A stretch of DNA of 42,751 bases from CAZCGA01 sp964498075 (GCA_964498075.1 CAZCGA010000044.1:1-42751); one strand, 5' to 3'. Positions 7,893 to 16,671 are shown, numbered from the stretch's first letter. Notes: generated from the letters alone by a model not told the origin. Made by a program: numbers and translations.

Positions 7893-10472
7893 TCACCCGC
7901 TGCTGCCGGTGGTTTCAACGCGGTCTGCTTCGAGAGCCGGCGTAAACGCCTCGGGGGGAATGAGGTCGCGTGCCCCGTTGCCGCTGTCCCAGAAGAGCTC
8001 CAAGTGCGCCGCACCGCGTTCTTGGCTGATCGAGATCTCGAGCTCGTGCACACCGGCCGGCAAGCGACTCTCGGATCGCCAGGGGACCCCGTCGATCGTG
8101 ACCGTCCCCGCTCCCTTGAACGCGGCATAAAACCGATACCCGCCAGGCTCGGGCACTTGCAGCCGTCCCGACCACCGCACCGCGAACGGTTCCGCGAAGG
8201 TCTCCGGAAAGAAGTTGTAGTACGGGTAGGGTTCGACCCGACGCACGGTGCGAGCTTGGATCGTGTATTCAGCCAGCAGACCGTGAACGCGTGCGTCGCG
8301 AAACAGCCGAGTGGGCGGAATTTCGGCCACCTCCTCGCCGGGTGGTTTCCACTGCAGGCGGAGGATCGGCATACCTACCACTGCCGCCTCTCCGCGCAGC
8401 GTATGCAGTCCTTCGGCAAGCGCGCGCATCGCTCGCGGGCGCGCAGCGGAAAGCACCTGCGCCTCGTCGATCCACAACCCGGCCTGTCCTGCGGACTCGA
8501 TCGTAAACTCGTAGGACCCGTCCACCGGTGCATACAGCGCCCCGCTCCACCGCACTTGCACCGCCCGCGCCGCGTTCGGCAGCGGCGGCGCTGCATCGAG
8601 ACGCAACTGCGTCTGCACGCGGCTGTCGAGCTGCGTGTCGTCCGCAGCGAAGAAGCTCACCGTGACACCGCGAATCGCGGCGGCGGTCTCGGCTGATGCG
8701 GCGAAGAATGCGCCGGTTTCGCTGAGCCGCGCCGGCGGCGTGACCAGTGGCAGCACGGAATCGAACCACCAGGCGCGCGGCGGCGGATCGGTACGCACGT
8801 CCAGCTGCACCTGCGGATACAGCGCACGCATCAGCGCGCCTGCCCCGATGCCGCCACGGTCCATCATGAACAGGACACCACCCTGCGGCGCATCGCGAAC
8901 TGGGAGGACGTCCGCCAGACTCGTCACATCGCGGATGGTCAGTCGCCACGCACGAGACAGGAAACGCAGGGTCTCGTGCTGCGCGTTGAACATGTCGGAG
9001 AGGACAAGGCCGGTCCATCCCGGCCCCAGGGCCTTGAGCGTGCGTCCCATCTGTACCATGCGCTGCGCCTGCTGCCAGCGATAGTCGGCGTTCGTCTCGA
9101 CGCGGTAGAAGTAGTAGTTGAAGTCGATCAACGGCACCGACAGGACGAGCACGCCAACGACGGCGTGCACCCAGCGGCGCGCGATGCCGGCGCCGATGAA
9201 CGTCCGGTACATCCGTAGGACCGGTAACGCGGCCCACACGTACAGCGGCGGCGTCGCCAAGAGAACGCGATACACCCGCGGCGCCTCGGTCGATAGGCAG
9301 CCAGGCAGCAGGCCCACCGCCACCCAGGCCAGTAGCAGCAGATACCGCGCCTGCTTCCAACGCCACAGGCTCTGCACCAGGCCATGGAACAGCAGGAAGC
9401 CGACGACGACGTTGAACGCCGGATCGTTGCCCGGACCCAGCCAGTGATATTCCGGGCCTTGGCGGTAGTGGAAGATCATCAGCGTCCGCCACACGGCGTT
9501 CCAGAGCGGCATCAGGCTGCCCGTGGCACGAATCGCCGGCCACAACGCCGTACCGCCGATGCGGCTGGTGAGCGCGTCGGGGTTGCGCACATAGCCGAGC
9601 ACCCCGGGAACGGCGCAGAGGATCAGCACGACGACGCCCACCCCGTACGCGCGTGCGAGAGTCCGGCGCTGTGACGGCGGCGCCTTCCACAGCGCCGCAC
9701 TGGCATAAAACACCGCGACCAAGGGCGCCAGCTTGGCGGAGTGGTAGGTACACAGTGACAACGCCAGCGGCGCACCTGCCGCGGCGATCAACCACCGGCG
9801 CTTGCCGGTCACGCCGCGGACCAGCAGACACAGACCGAAGAGCTGAAAGAACTCGCCGAAGCCGACCTGCAGGAGGATCTTCGAATGGCTGATCTGCACC
9901 GGCGAGCACGCGAAGAACAACGCCGCCAGCAGTGCGACGCGCGCTCCGAACAGCGGCACAATGGTGCCGTAGAAGAGCGGGACGGTGAGCACGTTGGCGA
10001 CGATCCCCGGCACGCGCAGGCTGCCCACCCCGGGGCCGAGCAGCCGGAACGCCGCCGCGATGGCGTAGTTGGTGAGTGCATGGAACGAGCTGTTGGCGTG
10101 CGTGACGAGTTGAAACGGCGACGTGATGCGCCCGTCGAGGACATCGAACGCGAGCAACGCGTTGATCGCATCGTCGCCCCACACACCCGGAGTGACGAGG
10201 TGATACGTCCGAAAGAACACTGCCACCACGCACACGGCGAACAGACCGATGCGACGCTGCCGAGCCGACAACTGCTCGTCCGGCGCGACGCGCCAAATCG
10301 ACACCGGCCAACGGAGCGCCACCACGCTGAGCAGGAGCGCACCGAAACCGATCAGAAAGCGCCCCCACATCAACTCCAGAGTCCCGAACACGCCGCTCAG
10401 CAGCGCCACGCCGGCAGCCAGCGCCAGCCAGCGTCCCCGTCCCGCGGTCCTTTCTATGCCCGTGGACGCCAT
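7893..10472 (-). CDS. GT39-like membrane glycosyltransferase with two C-terminal PA14-like domains
   Basis: An 859-residue protein. The N-terminal half has about a dozen hydrophobic segments, with the acidic pair in GVWGDDAINALLAFD (D100, D101). That is the signature loop of GT-C/PMT (GT39, ArnT-like) transferases that use polyprenyl-phosphate sugars outside the inner membrane. After a soluble linker, two PA14-like beta modules are seen: VRWSGALYAPVDGSYEF with GLWIDE, and VRWSGRLQVPEPGGYRFY with VTIDGVPW. PA14 usually binds carbohydrates, so the tail may hold the acceptor. It is convergent with the CoA-transferase gene (13-bp gap) and divergent from the next ligase. Confidence 0.82.
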   Translation of the reverse strand: MASTGIERTAGRGRWLALAAGVALLSGVFGTLELMWGRFLIGFGALLLSVVALRWPVSIWRVAPDEQLSARQRRIGLFAVCVVAVFFRTYHLVTPGVWGDDAINALLAFDVLDGRITSPFQLVTHANSSFHALTNYAIAAAFRLLGPGVGSLRVPGIVANVLTVPLFYGTIVPLFGARVALLAALFFACSPVQISHSKILLQVGFGEFFQLFGLCLLVRGVTGKRRWLIAAAGAPLALSLCTYHSAKLAPLVAVFYASAALWKAPPSQRRTLARAYGVGVVVLILCAVPGVLGYVRNPDALTSRIGGTALWPAIRATGSLMPLWNAVWRTLMIFHYRQGPEYHWLGPGNDPAFNVVVGFLLFHGLVQSLWRWKQARYLLLLAWVAVGLLPGCLSTEAPRVYRVLLATPPLYVWAALPVLRMYRTFIGAGIARRWVHAVVGVLVLSVPLIDFNYYFYRVETNADYRWQQAQRMVQMGRTLKALGPGWTGLVLSDMFNAQHETLRFLSRAWRLTIRDVTSLADVLPVRDAPQGGVLFMMDRGGIGAGALMRALYPQVQLDVRTDPPPRAWWFDSVLPLVTPPARLSETGAFFAASAETAAAIRGVTVSFFAADDTQLDSRVQTQLRLDAAPPLPNAARAVQVRWSGALYAPVDGSYEFTIESAGQAGLWIDEAQVLSAARPRAMRALAEGLHTLRGEAAVVGMPILRLQWKPPGEEVAEIPPTRLFRDARVHGLLAEYTIQARTVRRVEPYPYYNFFPETFAEPFAVRWSGRLQVPEPGGYRFYAAFKGAGTVTIDGVPWRSESRLPAGVHELEISISQERGAAHLELFWDSGNGARDLIPPEAFTPALEADRVETTGSSG

Positions 10473-10523
10473 CGGTTCTGGCAGTTAGACATCAAATGAA
10501 AAGCAGGTACAAACGGAGGCGTC
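10473..10523. promoter_or_regulatory. Short divergent intergenic region
   Basis: These 51 bp separate the divergently transcribed glycosyltransferase and ligase genes, so both promoters must lie here or reach into the genes. A clear ribosome site, GGAGG, precedes the ligase ATG at 10524. No strong -35/-10 pair is evident. Confidence 0.35.
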
Positions 10524-12122
10524 ATGGAAACACTCGGCGCCTTCCTCGACGGCATCGTCGCACGACATCCCGATCGGGAAGCGCTTGCCTACGCACCGCG
10601 CGCCGCGGTCGCAGCGCGGCTGACGTGGAGCGAGCTGCGTGCGGCGAGCCGTCTGGCCGCGAAGAAGCTGCTCGGCGCCGGCGTCGGCAAAGGGTCGCGC
10701 GTCGCACTGCTGTGTTCGAACCGTCTGGAGTGGCTGCCGATCGCCTTCGGAGCGCTGCGTCTGGGGGCGGTTCTGGTGCCGCTGTCGACGCTGTGGAAGC
10801 GTGACGAGCTGGCCTACGCGCTGACACACGCCGACGTCGAGCTCCTTCTCATGCTGCCCGCTTTCTTGAAGCACGACTACCTCGCCAGCGTGAACGACAT
10901 CGTGCCGGAGCTGCAGCGCGCGCCAGGGGGGCGACTATACTCGCCGCACGCCCCCGCGCTGCGCAGCGTGATCTTGCTGGAGGGTGAAGCACCGGGGACG
11001 GAGCGCTGGGCTGACGTGCCCGCAACGGTCGACGATGCCTTCCTCGACGCGTTGGAGCGCACCGTGTCGCCGGTCGACTGGGCAACGGTGTTCTTTACCT
11101 CCGGCACGACGGCGCAGGCGAAGGCGGTGCTTCATTGCCACGGCGCGCTCACCACGTCGGCGCGGCGCATCAGCGACTGCTTCGGCATTACCACCGACGA
11201 CGCGTGGTGGGGCCACATGCCGCTCTTCTGGAGCGGCGGATTCATCCTCGGCGCGCTGGCCACCATGGCCGGCAGCGGCCGCATCGTGCTGCACGAGTCC
11301 GTCGACGCTGCGGGCGCACTGACGTTACTGGAAGCGGAGCGCTGCACGATCATGGCGGGCTGGCATCAAGCCGGACCGTTGCTGGAGCAGCCGGACTTTG
11401 CAACGCGAAAGATCTACTTGCGCAAAGGCACCTACCACGCGCTGGCCGAGCGGCTGCTCGGTCCCGGCCACCTCGCCGTCGGCGTGTACGGCATGTCGGA
11501 GACCGCGACCTGTGTGACCGGCGCGCGCTGGGACGATCCCGAGCCGATTCGAACCGGCACGTTCGGCCGCCCCTTGGCGGGCATGCAGATCAAGATCACC
11601 GATCCCGACACCGGCCAGGCCGCAGCGCCGGGTGCACCAGGCGAGATCTTCGTCAAAGGGTCGACCCTCATGGAGGGCTACTACAAGGTTCCGCGCGCCG
11701 CGACCTTCGATGCGGAGGGTTTCTTCAAGACCGGCGACCTCGGCTACTTCGACGCTGCAGGCTACCTCCACTTCGCGACGCGCCTGAAGGACGTCATCAA
11801 GACCGCCGGGGTGAACGTCGCCGCCGTCGAGGTCGAGGAAGCCCTGGCGCGCCATCCCGAGGTGAAGTCGGCGCACGTCGTCGGCGTGCCGCACCCGACG
11901 CGCGGTGAGAACGTCGCGGCGTTCGTCGTGCTGCGTGCGGCCGCGGCTTCCTCTGCCGATCAGCTACGCGAGTTCTGCAAGAACGGCCTCGCCAGCTACA
12001 AGGTGCCGCGCCACGTGTTCGTGATCACCGACGCCGAGCTGCCGCGCACCGGCTCGGGCAAAGTGGAGAAGGCGGCGCTGCGCCGCGCAGCGGTGGCGCG
12101 CGTCGGCGGCAGGACGGAGTAG
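10524..12122 (+). CDS. Class I adenylate-forming fatty-acid/aryl-CoA ligase with altered P-loop
   Basis: A 532-residue AMP-dependent ligase, monocistronic on the + strand. Motifs: GVYGMSETATCVTG, FFKTGDLGYFDAAGYL, the hinge RLKDVIKTAGVNVAAVEVEE, and the C-terminal Lys in RTGSGKVEKAALRR. The P-loop reads FFTSGTTAQAKAVLHCHG, where the usual form is TSGTTGxPKGV, so two Gly and the Pro are replaced by Ala while the Lys is kept. The hinge has AGVN where GGEN is usual. Such enzymes activate fatty or aromatic acids. The third ligase of this window, it may be a diverged paralogue with a different substrate. Confidence 0.85.
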   Translation: METLGAFLDGIVARHPDREALAYAPRAAVAARLTWSELRAASRLAAKKLLGAGVGKGSRVALLCSNRLEWLPIAFGALRLGAVLVPLSTLWKRDELAYALTHADVELLLMLPAFLKHDYLASVNDIVPELQRAPGGRLYSPHAPALRSVILLEGEAPGTERWADVPATVDDAFLDALERTVSPVDWATVFFTSGTTAQAKAVLHCHGALTTSARRISDCFGITTDDAWWGHMPLFWSGGFILGALATMAGSGRIVLHESVDAAGALTLLEAERCTIMAGWHQAGPLLEQPDFATRKIYLRKGTYHALAERLLGPGHLAVGVYGMSETATCVTGARWDDPEPIRTGTFGRPLAGMQIKITDPDTGQAAAPGAPGEIFVKGSTLMEGYYKVPRAATFDAEGFFKTGDLGYFDAAGYLHFATRLKDVIKTAGVNVAAVEVEEALARHPEVKSAHVVGVPHPTRGENVAAFVVLRAAAASSADQLREFCKNGLASYKVPRHVFVITDAELPRTGSGKVEKAALRRAAVARVGGRTE

Positions 12123-12143
12123 AGGACCCGAGAGGTCCACTGC

Positions 12144-14306
12144 TCATGGCGTCGCGCAGTCGTTCAGCGCGGCGTTCAACGCCGCTACGAGCTCGCCGAT
12201 CGACACGGCGTGGTCGCCGTCCGCGTCGAAGGGCTGGCAATCGTCGGTCGGCTGCCGGCCAAGGGCCATGTCGACACCGCGCATGAGCTCATCCACAGTG
12301 ACGTGACGATCGCCGCTGCAGTCGCCCATGCACTCGGGACTGACGTCGAGCGACACGGTGGCCAGGTTGGAGTCGGTCGACCCGTCCCACGCCGCGAAGG
12401 TGAAGGCGTCACTGCCGCTGAATCCAGCTTCCGGGAAGTACGTTGCCTGTGTGCCAGTGAGTCCGACAGTGCCGTGACTCGGCTGCGACACGATGCGCAG
12501 GGTCAATGCATCGCCGTTGCCGTCGCTGGCGTTCAGCGCAACGGTAACCGGCATTCGCGCCGGGGTGGACGCAGACGCATCGCTGGCGACCGCCGGTTGG
12601 TTCGGGTTCGCGTTGCTGTTACCAGGGCCTCGATGGCAGGTGTAGCAGCCGATCTGGAAGCCGCGCCAGAAGTGCTTCGGACCTGCATCCTCGACGCGCA
12701 GCATGCGGTCCGCCTTCGAGCGCGAGAGGACCGTGCCGCGATAGTCTTCGCCGTGGCAGGCTCGGCACTGCGCGCTGGCACCGTTATCCTCACCGACCAG
12801 GTTGCCGTGCGCTCCGACCCATGCTTGCCCCACGGGATGCATGCCATGCGGCCCGCCGTCGATCGTCGACGGCTGCGTCGGGTGGCAGCTGACGCATTCG
12901 ACCAGCATGCCGACGTGCCCCTGATGCTGGATGCTCTGGATGTTGTCGTTGCGGTGCAGGCTCGGGAACTCGGCGTGCGTCGAGCCGTGGCAGCCTTCAC
13001 ACTTCACGCCGCCGTGTTCGCCGGAAAAGCGGTAGAGGGACACCCCGGGCATCGGCGTGTCGGGGTTGGTCGCGAAGGTCTGGTCCACCGCCACACGCGG
13101 CTGCTCCGTGGCGTCGAACACCGACGTGTAGCGCAACGCACCGTTGTTGTGCGTCGCGGTTCCGGTGTGACACTGCTGGCAGGCGGGCTCGTCGAGCCAG
13201 CCGGTGCGCGTCGTCGCCGCAACCTGGAGCATGGTTCCATGACAGCTCTGACATTGCATGGCCAGCGTCCCATCGGCGGCGACGGCCGCGCCCATCGCGC
13301 CGCGCAGGCAGCGCGTCACCGACCCCGGATGGCAACGGTAGCAGGCGGAGCGATTCTCGATCGCCTCGAGCGGCAACCCGTTCGTCGGGTCGAGAACGAA
13401 GGCCATGCGGCGGTGAATCGCCTGCGTCAGCGGCGAGACGCCCGCGATGCCGCTGTTCGGTAAGGCTTCCGAGCGATGGCAACGGGCGCAGAGGATCGCC
13501 GTCCCATCGCTGGTCGCCGTCGCGAACAAGCCGTTCGGATTGTACCCAGCCGCGGCAACCGCGCTCTGGAACACGTCACCGCCCAGCTCCCGGTCGTCAT
13601 GCAAGAGCAAGATGTTGAGCCGCATGTCGCGCTGCGGGTCGGGATCGTTCACCCAGCCTTCGAAGGGTTGCGCCGCAGCGCTGGAACCCGAGGCATGGCA
13701 GGCCTGGCAGTTCATCTCATCGGACACCGGCAGCACAATGTCCGTGGCCGCGAGCATCGCGCCGGTGCCGTCGCGGGCAACGAGATGCATCAGTGGATAC
13801 GAGCTCTTCCGGTGGCCGTCGTCGTAAGGTGTAATGGGTATGCCTTCCGCCACGAACCACTCCTGGGTGCTGTCGAAGGACATCGGCTTCGGCTGATTGG
13901 CGGCTCCCGGCATGTCGTTGCCGGCGAGACCCGCGTCGATGGGCAGCGTCACGCCGAACAACGACTGTACGTGTTGCCAGAAGTTGGTCTTCCCCGCTGA
14001 GGTCGTGTTGATCGATCCGTCGGGATCGGTGATCGCCTCATACGTAACTGTGAGGTCACTCGGATCACGGACCAAGCGGCCCTGCGGGTCGATGAGCTGG
14101 GCGTGGATGGTGTTGTAGGGCGGCAGCAGCGCGAACACCGAGTAGTCGGCGTCCATGCAGTGCATCCCGAGGTTGTTCCATCCCAGGAGCGTCCACCGGC
14201 TGGCCGCGTGGGCCGGATGCGCCCCAAGCAGCGCCGCGACCAGCGCGCATACCGCGACGCGTTGTGCGCAGCGTGTGGTTGCGGTGGGCATGTTCGTAAG
14301 TCTCAT
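12144..14306 (-). CDS. Exported nine-haem c-type cytochrome with Ig/cadherin-like and dockerin-like C-terminus
   Basis: About 720 residues from the ATG at 14306; 14291 and 14342 are alternative starts. A signal peptide is visible (VAVCALVAALLGAHPAHA). Nine CxxCH haem-binding motifs follow: CQACH, CARCH, CYRCH, CQSCH, CQQCH, CEGCH, CVSCH, CRACH and CYTCH. Next comes a tandem-95/cadherin-like module (GNGDALTLRIVSQPSHGTVG). The end holds two EF-hand/dockerin-type repeats, GDCSGDRHVTVDELMRGVDM and DADGDHAVSIGELVAALNAA. It is probably a periplasmic or surface electron carrier. The dockerin-like tail is common on secreted proteins of Binatia-like bins. The redox partner is unknown. Confidence 0.85.
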   Translation of the reverse strand: MRLTNMPTATTRCAQRVAVCALVAALLGAHPAHAASRWTLLGWNNLGMHCMDADYSVFALLPPYNTIHAQLIDPQGRLVRDPSDLTVTYEAITDPDGSINTTSAGKTNFWQHVQSLFGVTLPIDAGLAGNDMPGAANQPKPMSFDSTQEWFVAEGIPITPYDDGHRKSSYPLMHLVARDGTGAMLAATDIVLPVSDEMNCQACHASGSSAAAQPFEGWVNDPDPQRDMRLNILLLHDDRELGGDVFQSAVAAAGYNPNGLFATATSDGTAILCARCHRSEALPNSGIAGVSPLTQAIHRRMAFVLDPTNGLPLEAIENRSACYRCHPGSVTRCLRGAMGAAVAADGTLAMQCQSCHGTMLQVAATTRTGWLDEPACQQCHTGTATHNNGALRYTSVFDATEQPRVAVDQTFATNPDTPMPGVSLYRFSGEHGGVKCEGCHGSTHAEFPSLHRNDNIQSIQHQGHVGMLVECVSCHPTQPSTIDGGPHGMHPVGQAWVGAHGNLVGEDNGASAQCRACHGEDYRGTVLSRSKADRMLRVEDAGPKHFWRGFQIGCYTCHRGPGNSNANPNQPAVASDASASTPARMPVTVALNASDGNGDALTLRIVSQPSHGTVGLTGTQATYFPEAGFSGSDAFTFAAWDGSTDSNLATVSLDVSPECMGDCSGDRHVTVDELMRGVDMALGRQPTDDCQPFDADGDHAVSIGELVAALNAALNDCATP

Positions 14307-14459
14307 GGCGTGATCATGCTCCGCGAATTCCGTGCCCGCCACGAGGGCGGCGACCGACGCGCCAGCCGCACTTCCTGACGCTGCGATGACGTGCGGCGGA
14401 GTCGAACCTTCGGGGGCCGTGGGCAGCCCCGGCGCCGCCGATGCGTGGGAGTGCGGCGG

Positions 14460-14669
14460 CTACGCGGCGGCGGAGCGTTGTGCGGCTTTGACGACCTTGC
14501 CGGAACGGATGCACCGGGTACAGGCCAGAATCCGGCGTACGGTGCCGTTGAGGTTCGCATGCACCCGCTGCAGGTTCGGGCGCCACACGCGCTTGGTGCG
14601 GTTGTTGGCGTGACTGACGCTGTTGCCGACGGACGGGCCCTTGCCGCAGACATCACATGTGCGTGCCAT
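14460..14669 (-). CDS. rpmB: 50S ribosomal protein L28
   Basis: A 69-residue basic protein with MARTCDVCGKGPSVGNSVSH at the start and RVWRPNLQRVH in the middle, then ACTRCIRSGKVVKA. This is the full L28 pattern at normal length. Two Cys pairs (CDVC and CTRC) are kept, so this is the zinc-binding (C+) form. GAGGAG precedes the ATG. It helps assemble the large ribosomal subunit. It stands alone here, without rpmG. Confidence 0.95.
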   Translation of the reverse strand: MARTCDVCGKGPSVGNSVSHANNRTKRVWRPNLQRVHANLNGTVRRILACTRCIRSGKVVKAAQRSAAA

Positions 14670-14709
14670 GATTGCTCCTCGCGCTGGAGTGGCTAGCTGA
14701 CGGGCAGTC

Positions 14710-14777
14710 GAAAGTCAAAAGTCCAAAGTCGAAAGCCAGAGAGCGCGGCCGCTTTCCTGCTTTCAGCTTTCATGCTT
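14710..14777. repeat. AAAGTC/GCTTTC low-complexity inverted repeat
   Basis: The left side repeats AAAGTC-like units (14710-14740) and the right side repeats GCTTTC-like units (14750-14777), which can pair across a GC-rich centre. It lies in the divergent region between rpmB and the SCP2 gene. It may be an intergenic repeat or cruciform; no function is assigned. Confidence 0.45.
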
Positions 14778-14790
14778 TCTTGCTGCCGTC

Positions 14791-15387
14791 ATGACCCCGC
14801 CCAGTCTCGAAGAGTATCTGCGCGCGCAGATCGCGCCGCGTTTCAGCCAACTGGTGAGCGGCGCAGAGCAGCGCCTGGCAGCCGCGCAGCGGGAGTTGGA
14901 GGATCTGCGCGCCGCGACCGGGACGATGGCGTGGGAAGTCACCGGCGCATCGCCCGCGATCGTCTACGTCAACCTCGCCGCCGGCGAGATGGCCGTCGCC
15001 GACCGGCCGGCCGGCGAACCGTTCATGACGATCTCGCAATCGGATGCGGACTGGGCGCGGTTTACCGGCGGCATGGCGGGGCTGTTTGGCAGCGACAGCC
15101 GCCGTCCGCTCGGCGGCTCGCGCATCGAGCGCGTGCGGACGATCAAAGGCGCAGTGCGCTTCGTCCTCACCGGCTTGGCGGACGGTGCGAGCTGGACGTG
15201 CACCTTATACTTCGGCCCCGGCCCACGTCCCGCCGAACCGCAAACCACGGTCACCTTGCCGGCGGATCTCGTCGCCAAGATCCAATCCGGTCAACTCGAT
15301 CCGCAGATGGCGTTCATGCAAGGGCAAGTCAAGCTCGCCGGCGATCCGGGCCTGGCGATGCAGCTCGGCATGGCGCTGTTCCTCTAG
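14791..15387 (+). CDS. SCP2 sterol-carrier-like domain protein
   Basis: A 198-residue cytosolic protein. Residues 1-45 form a charged helical lead (RFSQLVSGAEQRLAAAQREL). The C-terminal 120 residues match the SCP2 lipid-binding fold, ending in SGQLDPQMAFMQGQVKLAGD, the typical C-terminal signature of this family. SCP2 proteins bind sterols, fatty acyl-CoAs or other lipids in a hydrophobic cavity. It has no signal peptide. Its 3' end overlaps the convergent cytidylyltransferase gene by 4 bp. A role in lipid or CoA metabolism fits the neighbouring ligases but is inferred. Confidence 0.8.
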   Translation: MTPPSLEEYLRAQIAPRFSQLVSGAEQRLAAAQRELEDLRAATGTMAWEVTGASPAIVYVNLAAGEMAVADRPAGEPFMTISQSDADWARFTGGMAGLFGSDSRRPLGGSRIERVRTIKGAVRFVLTGLADGASWTCTLYFGPGPRPAEPQTTVTLPADLVAKIQSGQLDPQMAFMQGQVKLAGDPGLAMQLGMALFL

Positions 15388-15899
15388 TCTCGACTCCGCA
15401 CCTTTGCCTTTTGACTTCTCCGCGCCTTTCCGCGCCGCGCGATCCGCTGCACCAATCGCGTCGTCGAGTAGCCGCGCGCAAACCGCAGCGACCGCACCAC
15501 ACCGCCGCGCGCGCGTACGACCTCTGCGCCGACGATCTCCTCCGCCTTCCAGTCCCCACCCTTCACCAGCACGTCTGGCTGGAGCTGCTGGATGAGCTTG
15601 TCGGGTGTGTCTTCGTTGAAGAGGGTGACGAAGTCGACCATCTCCAGCGCCGCCATCACCTCGCAACGGTCGCGTTGCGGCACCAGCGGCCGCCCCCGCC
15701 CTTTCAGCCGGCGCACTGACGCGTCGCTGTTCAGCGCCACCACGAGCACATCACCGAGCCGCTTGGCGGCGCGCAGGTAGCGCACGTGTCCGGGGTGGAT
15801 CAGATCAAAGCAGCCGTTGGTAAACACGATGCGCTTGCTCTGGCGCCGCAAGACAGCCAGCCGGAGCTTCAAAGCAGCACGGCCCACGAGCTTTTGCAT
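15384..15899 (-). CDS. D-glycero-beta-D-manno-heptose 1-phosphate adenylyltransferase (RfaE2/HldE C-terminal type)
   Basis: A 171-residue nucleotidyltransferase of the HxGH family. FTNGCFDLIHPGHVRYLRAA carries the HPGH active-site motif, VLVKGGDW is conserved, and RGYSTTRLVQRI is the (I/Y)STT C-terminal motif. It makes ADP-heptose from heptose 1-phosphate for the LPS inner core, so it supports a Gram-negative host. There is no N-terminal ribokinase-like domain, so this is the split form rather than full HldE. The basic tail after RRGKARRSQKAKVR is longer than usual. Confidence 0.9.
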   Translation of the reverse strand: MQKLVGRAALKLRLAVLRRQSKRIVFTNGCFDLIHPGHVRYLRAAKRLGDVLVVALNSDASVRRLKGRGRPLVPQRDRCEVMAALEMVDFVTLFNEDTPDKLIQQLQPDVLVKGGDWKAEEIVGAEVVRARGGVVRSLRFARGYSTTRLVQRIARRGKARRSQKAKVRSRD

Positions 15900-15924
15900 C
15901 GGGTGGCGCGGTTCTCGCGGCGCC

Positions 15925-16005
15925 TTACCGGGCGCGCAGCGCTGCGAGGGCCTCGGCGACCTCCTTACCTTTGGTCTCGATGAGGGCCAGTAGCTCTTCC
16001 GTTTC
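15925..16005 (-). other. Short coding-like fragment (ETKG-containing) in the 15.9-16.1 kb gap
   Basis: One minus frame reads ETEELLALIETKGKEVAEAL and ends at TAA 15925-15927; an in-frame TGA lies just upstream, so there is no start. It looks like the C-terminal end of a lost gene. The rest of 15900-16067 shows nothing identifiable. Confidence 0.25.
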
Positions 16006-16067
16006 CGGTGCCGTTTCTCATTGCTTACCTTGAGAGGAAGTTGGGGTTTCGGTTCGCACGTCGCATC

Positions 16068-16319
16068 TTACGCTTGCGCGGAACTTCCCGGCCCGGCAAA
16101 CAGGTCACGCAGGCCACTGATGTTCCGCTGCTCGCCCTTGAACAACCAACGGGTGAAGAACAGGACCTCCAAGTTCTCGATCGCCCCGGTGCTTGGGTTG
16201 CGGCGCGCGACGATGTTGTACGCCAACCGCTCGCTGTCCTGTTCGGCGTACGGGGCGACCTTGTTGATGTACAAGATGTCGCCCACGTCGTCGTACTCGA
16301 ATGTCAGGGGCGTTTCCAT
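16068..16319 (-). CDS. DUF2283 family protein
   Basis: An 83-residue protein. FEYDDVGDILYINKVAP, followed by AYNIVARRNPSTGAIENLEV, is the DUF2283 pattern: YDxxxDxLYI strand, then D/N-x-x-G and a hydrophobic strand. A good ribosome site (AGAGGAGA) precedes the ATG. DUF2283 genes very often sit beside small nuclease-like toxin genes and are believed to be the antitoxin partner. Here one such gene ends about 20 bp upstream. A second DUF2283 gene is at 18186. Function is inferred from pairing. Confidence 0.78.
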   Translation of the reverse strand: METPLTFEYDDVGDILYINKVAPYAEQDSERLAYNIVARRNPSTGAIENLEVLFFTRWLFKGEQRNISGLRDLFAGPGSSAQA

Positions 16320-16339
16320 TCGACGTCTCCTCTCGGCGG

Positions 16340-16671
16340 TTACGACTTTGGGGCCGGTCGCAGCTCTGCGGTAACTGGTACCTCGAATTGGTCGCTGCGC
16401 AGGAGCCTCGTCNNNNNNNNNNTGTCACGATCCACTGTCGCGTGCCGGACGGTTGGTCTGAAACCACGGCCACAGCCACATACTTACCTGCTCGCAGATC
16501 TTCGTACCAGCGCAGGAAGAGGCGCGTGTTCGGGTAGTCCGCGTCGATGCGGACCTCGTCTGGCTCTGCAAGCGTTTCCGCGATGCAGTGGGTGTGCGCC
16601 GGCACGAGATCCGGATGGTGGGCCGCAATGTGCCGTTCACGTTCATCGGTGAGCTCGACATCGCCGTGCAC
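16340..16671 (-). CDS. Small nuclease/toxin-like protein interrupted by an assembly gap
   Basis: The GTG at 16671 gives HGDVELTDERERHIAAHHPD, then RLFLRWYEDLRAGKYVAVAV and GTRQWIVT, before ten Ns. After the gap, another frame reads RSDQFEVPVTAELRPAPKS and stops at 16340-16342, which would place it about 20 bp before the DUF2283 gene. The pattern (LTDER..HI..HPD with RWY and KYVxVxV strands) resembles small phage-barnase/RelE-like nuclease families (PBECR-type) found next to DUF2283; the exact family is not certain. The true gap length is unknown, so the C-terminal frame is inferred. Confidence 0.5.
16413..16422. other. Assembly gap (10 N)
   Basis: Ten consecutive Ns mark a scaffold join of unknown true size. 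It cuts the small nuclease-like gene at 16340-16671. Confidence 0.99.

Noticed and set aside
8269..10368. 699-residue open frame on the same strand as the glycosyltransferase in another frame
   Set aside because: Composition is Arg/Ala/Gly-rich without motifs, while the 859-residue frame has clear membrane segments and the GT-C acidic pair.
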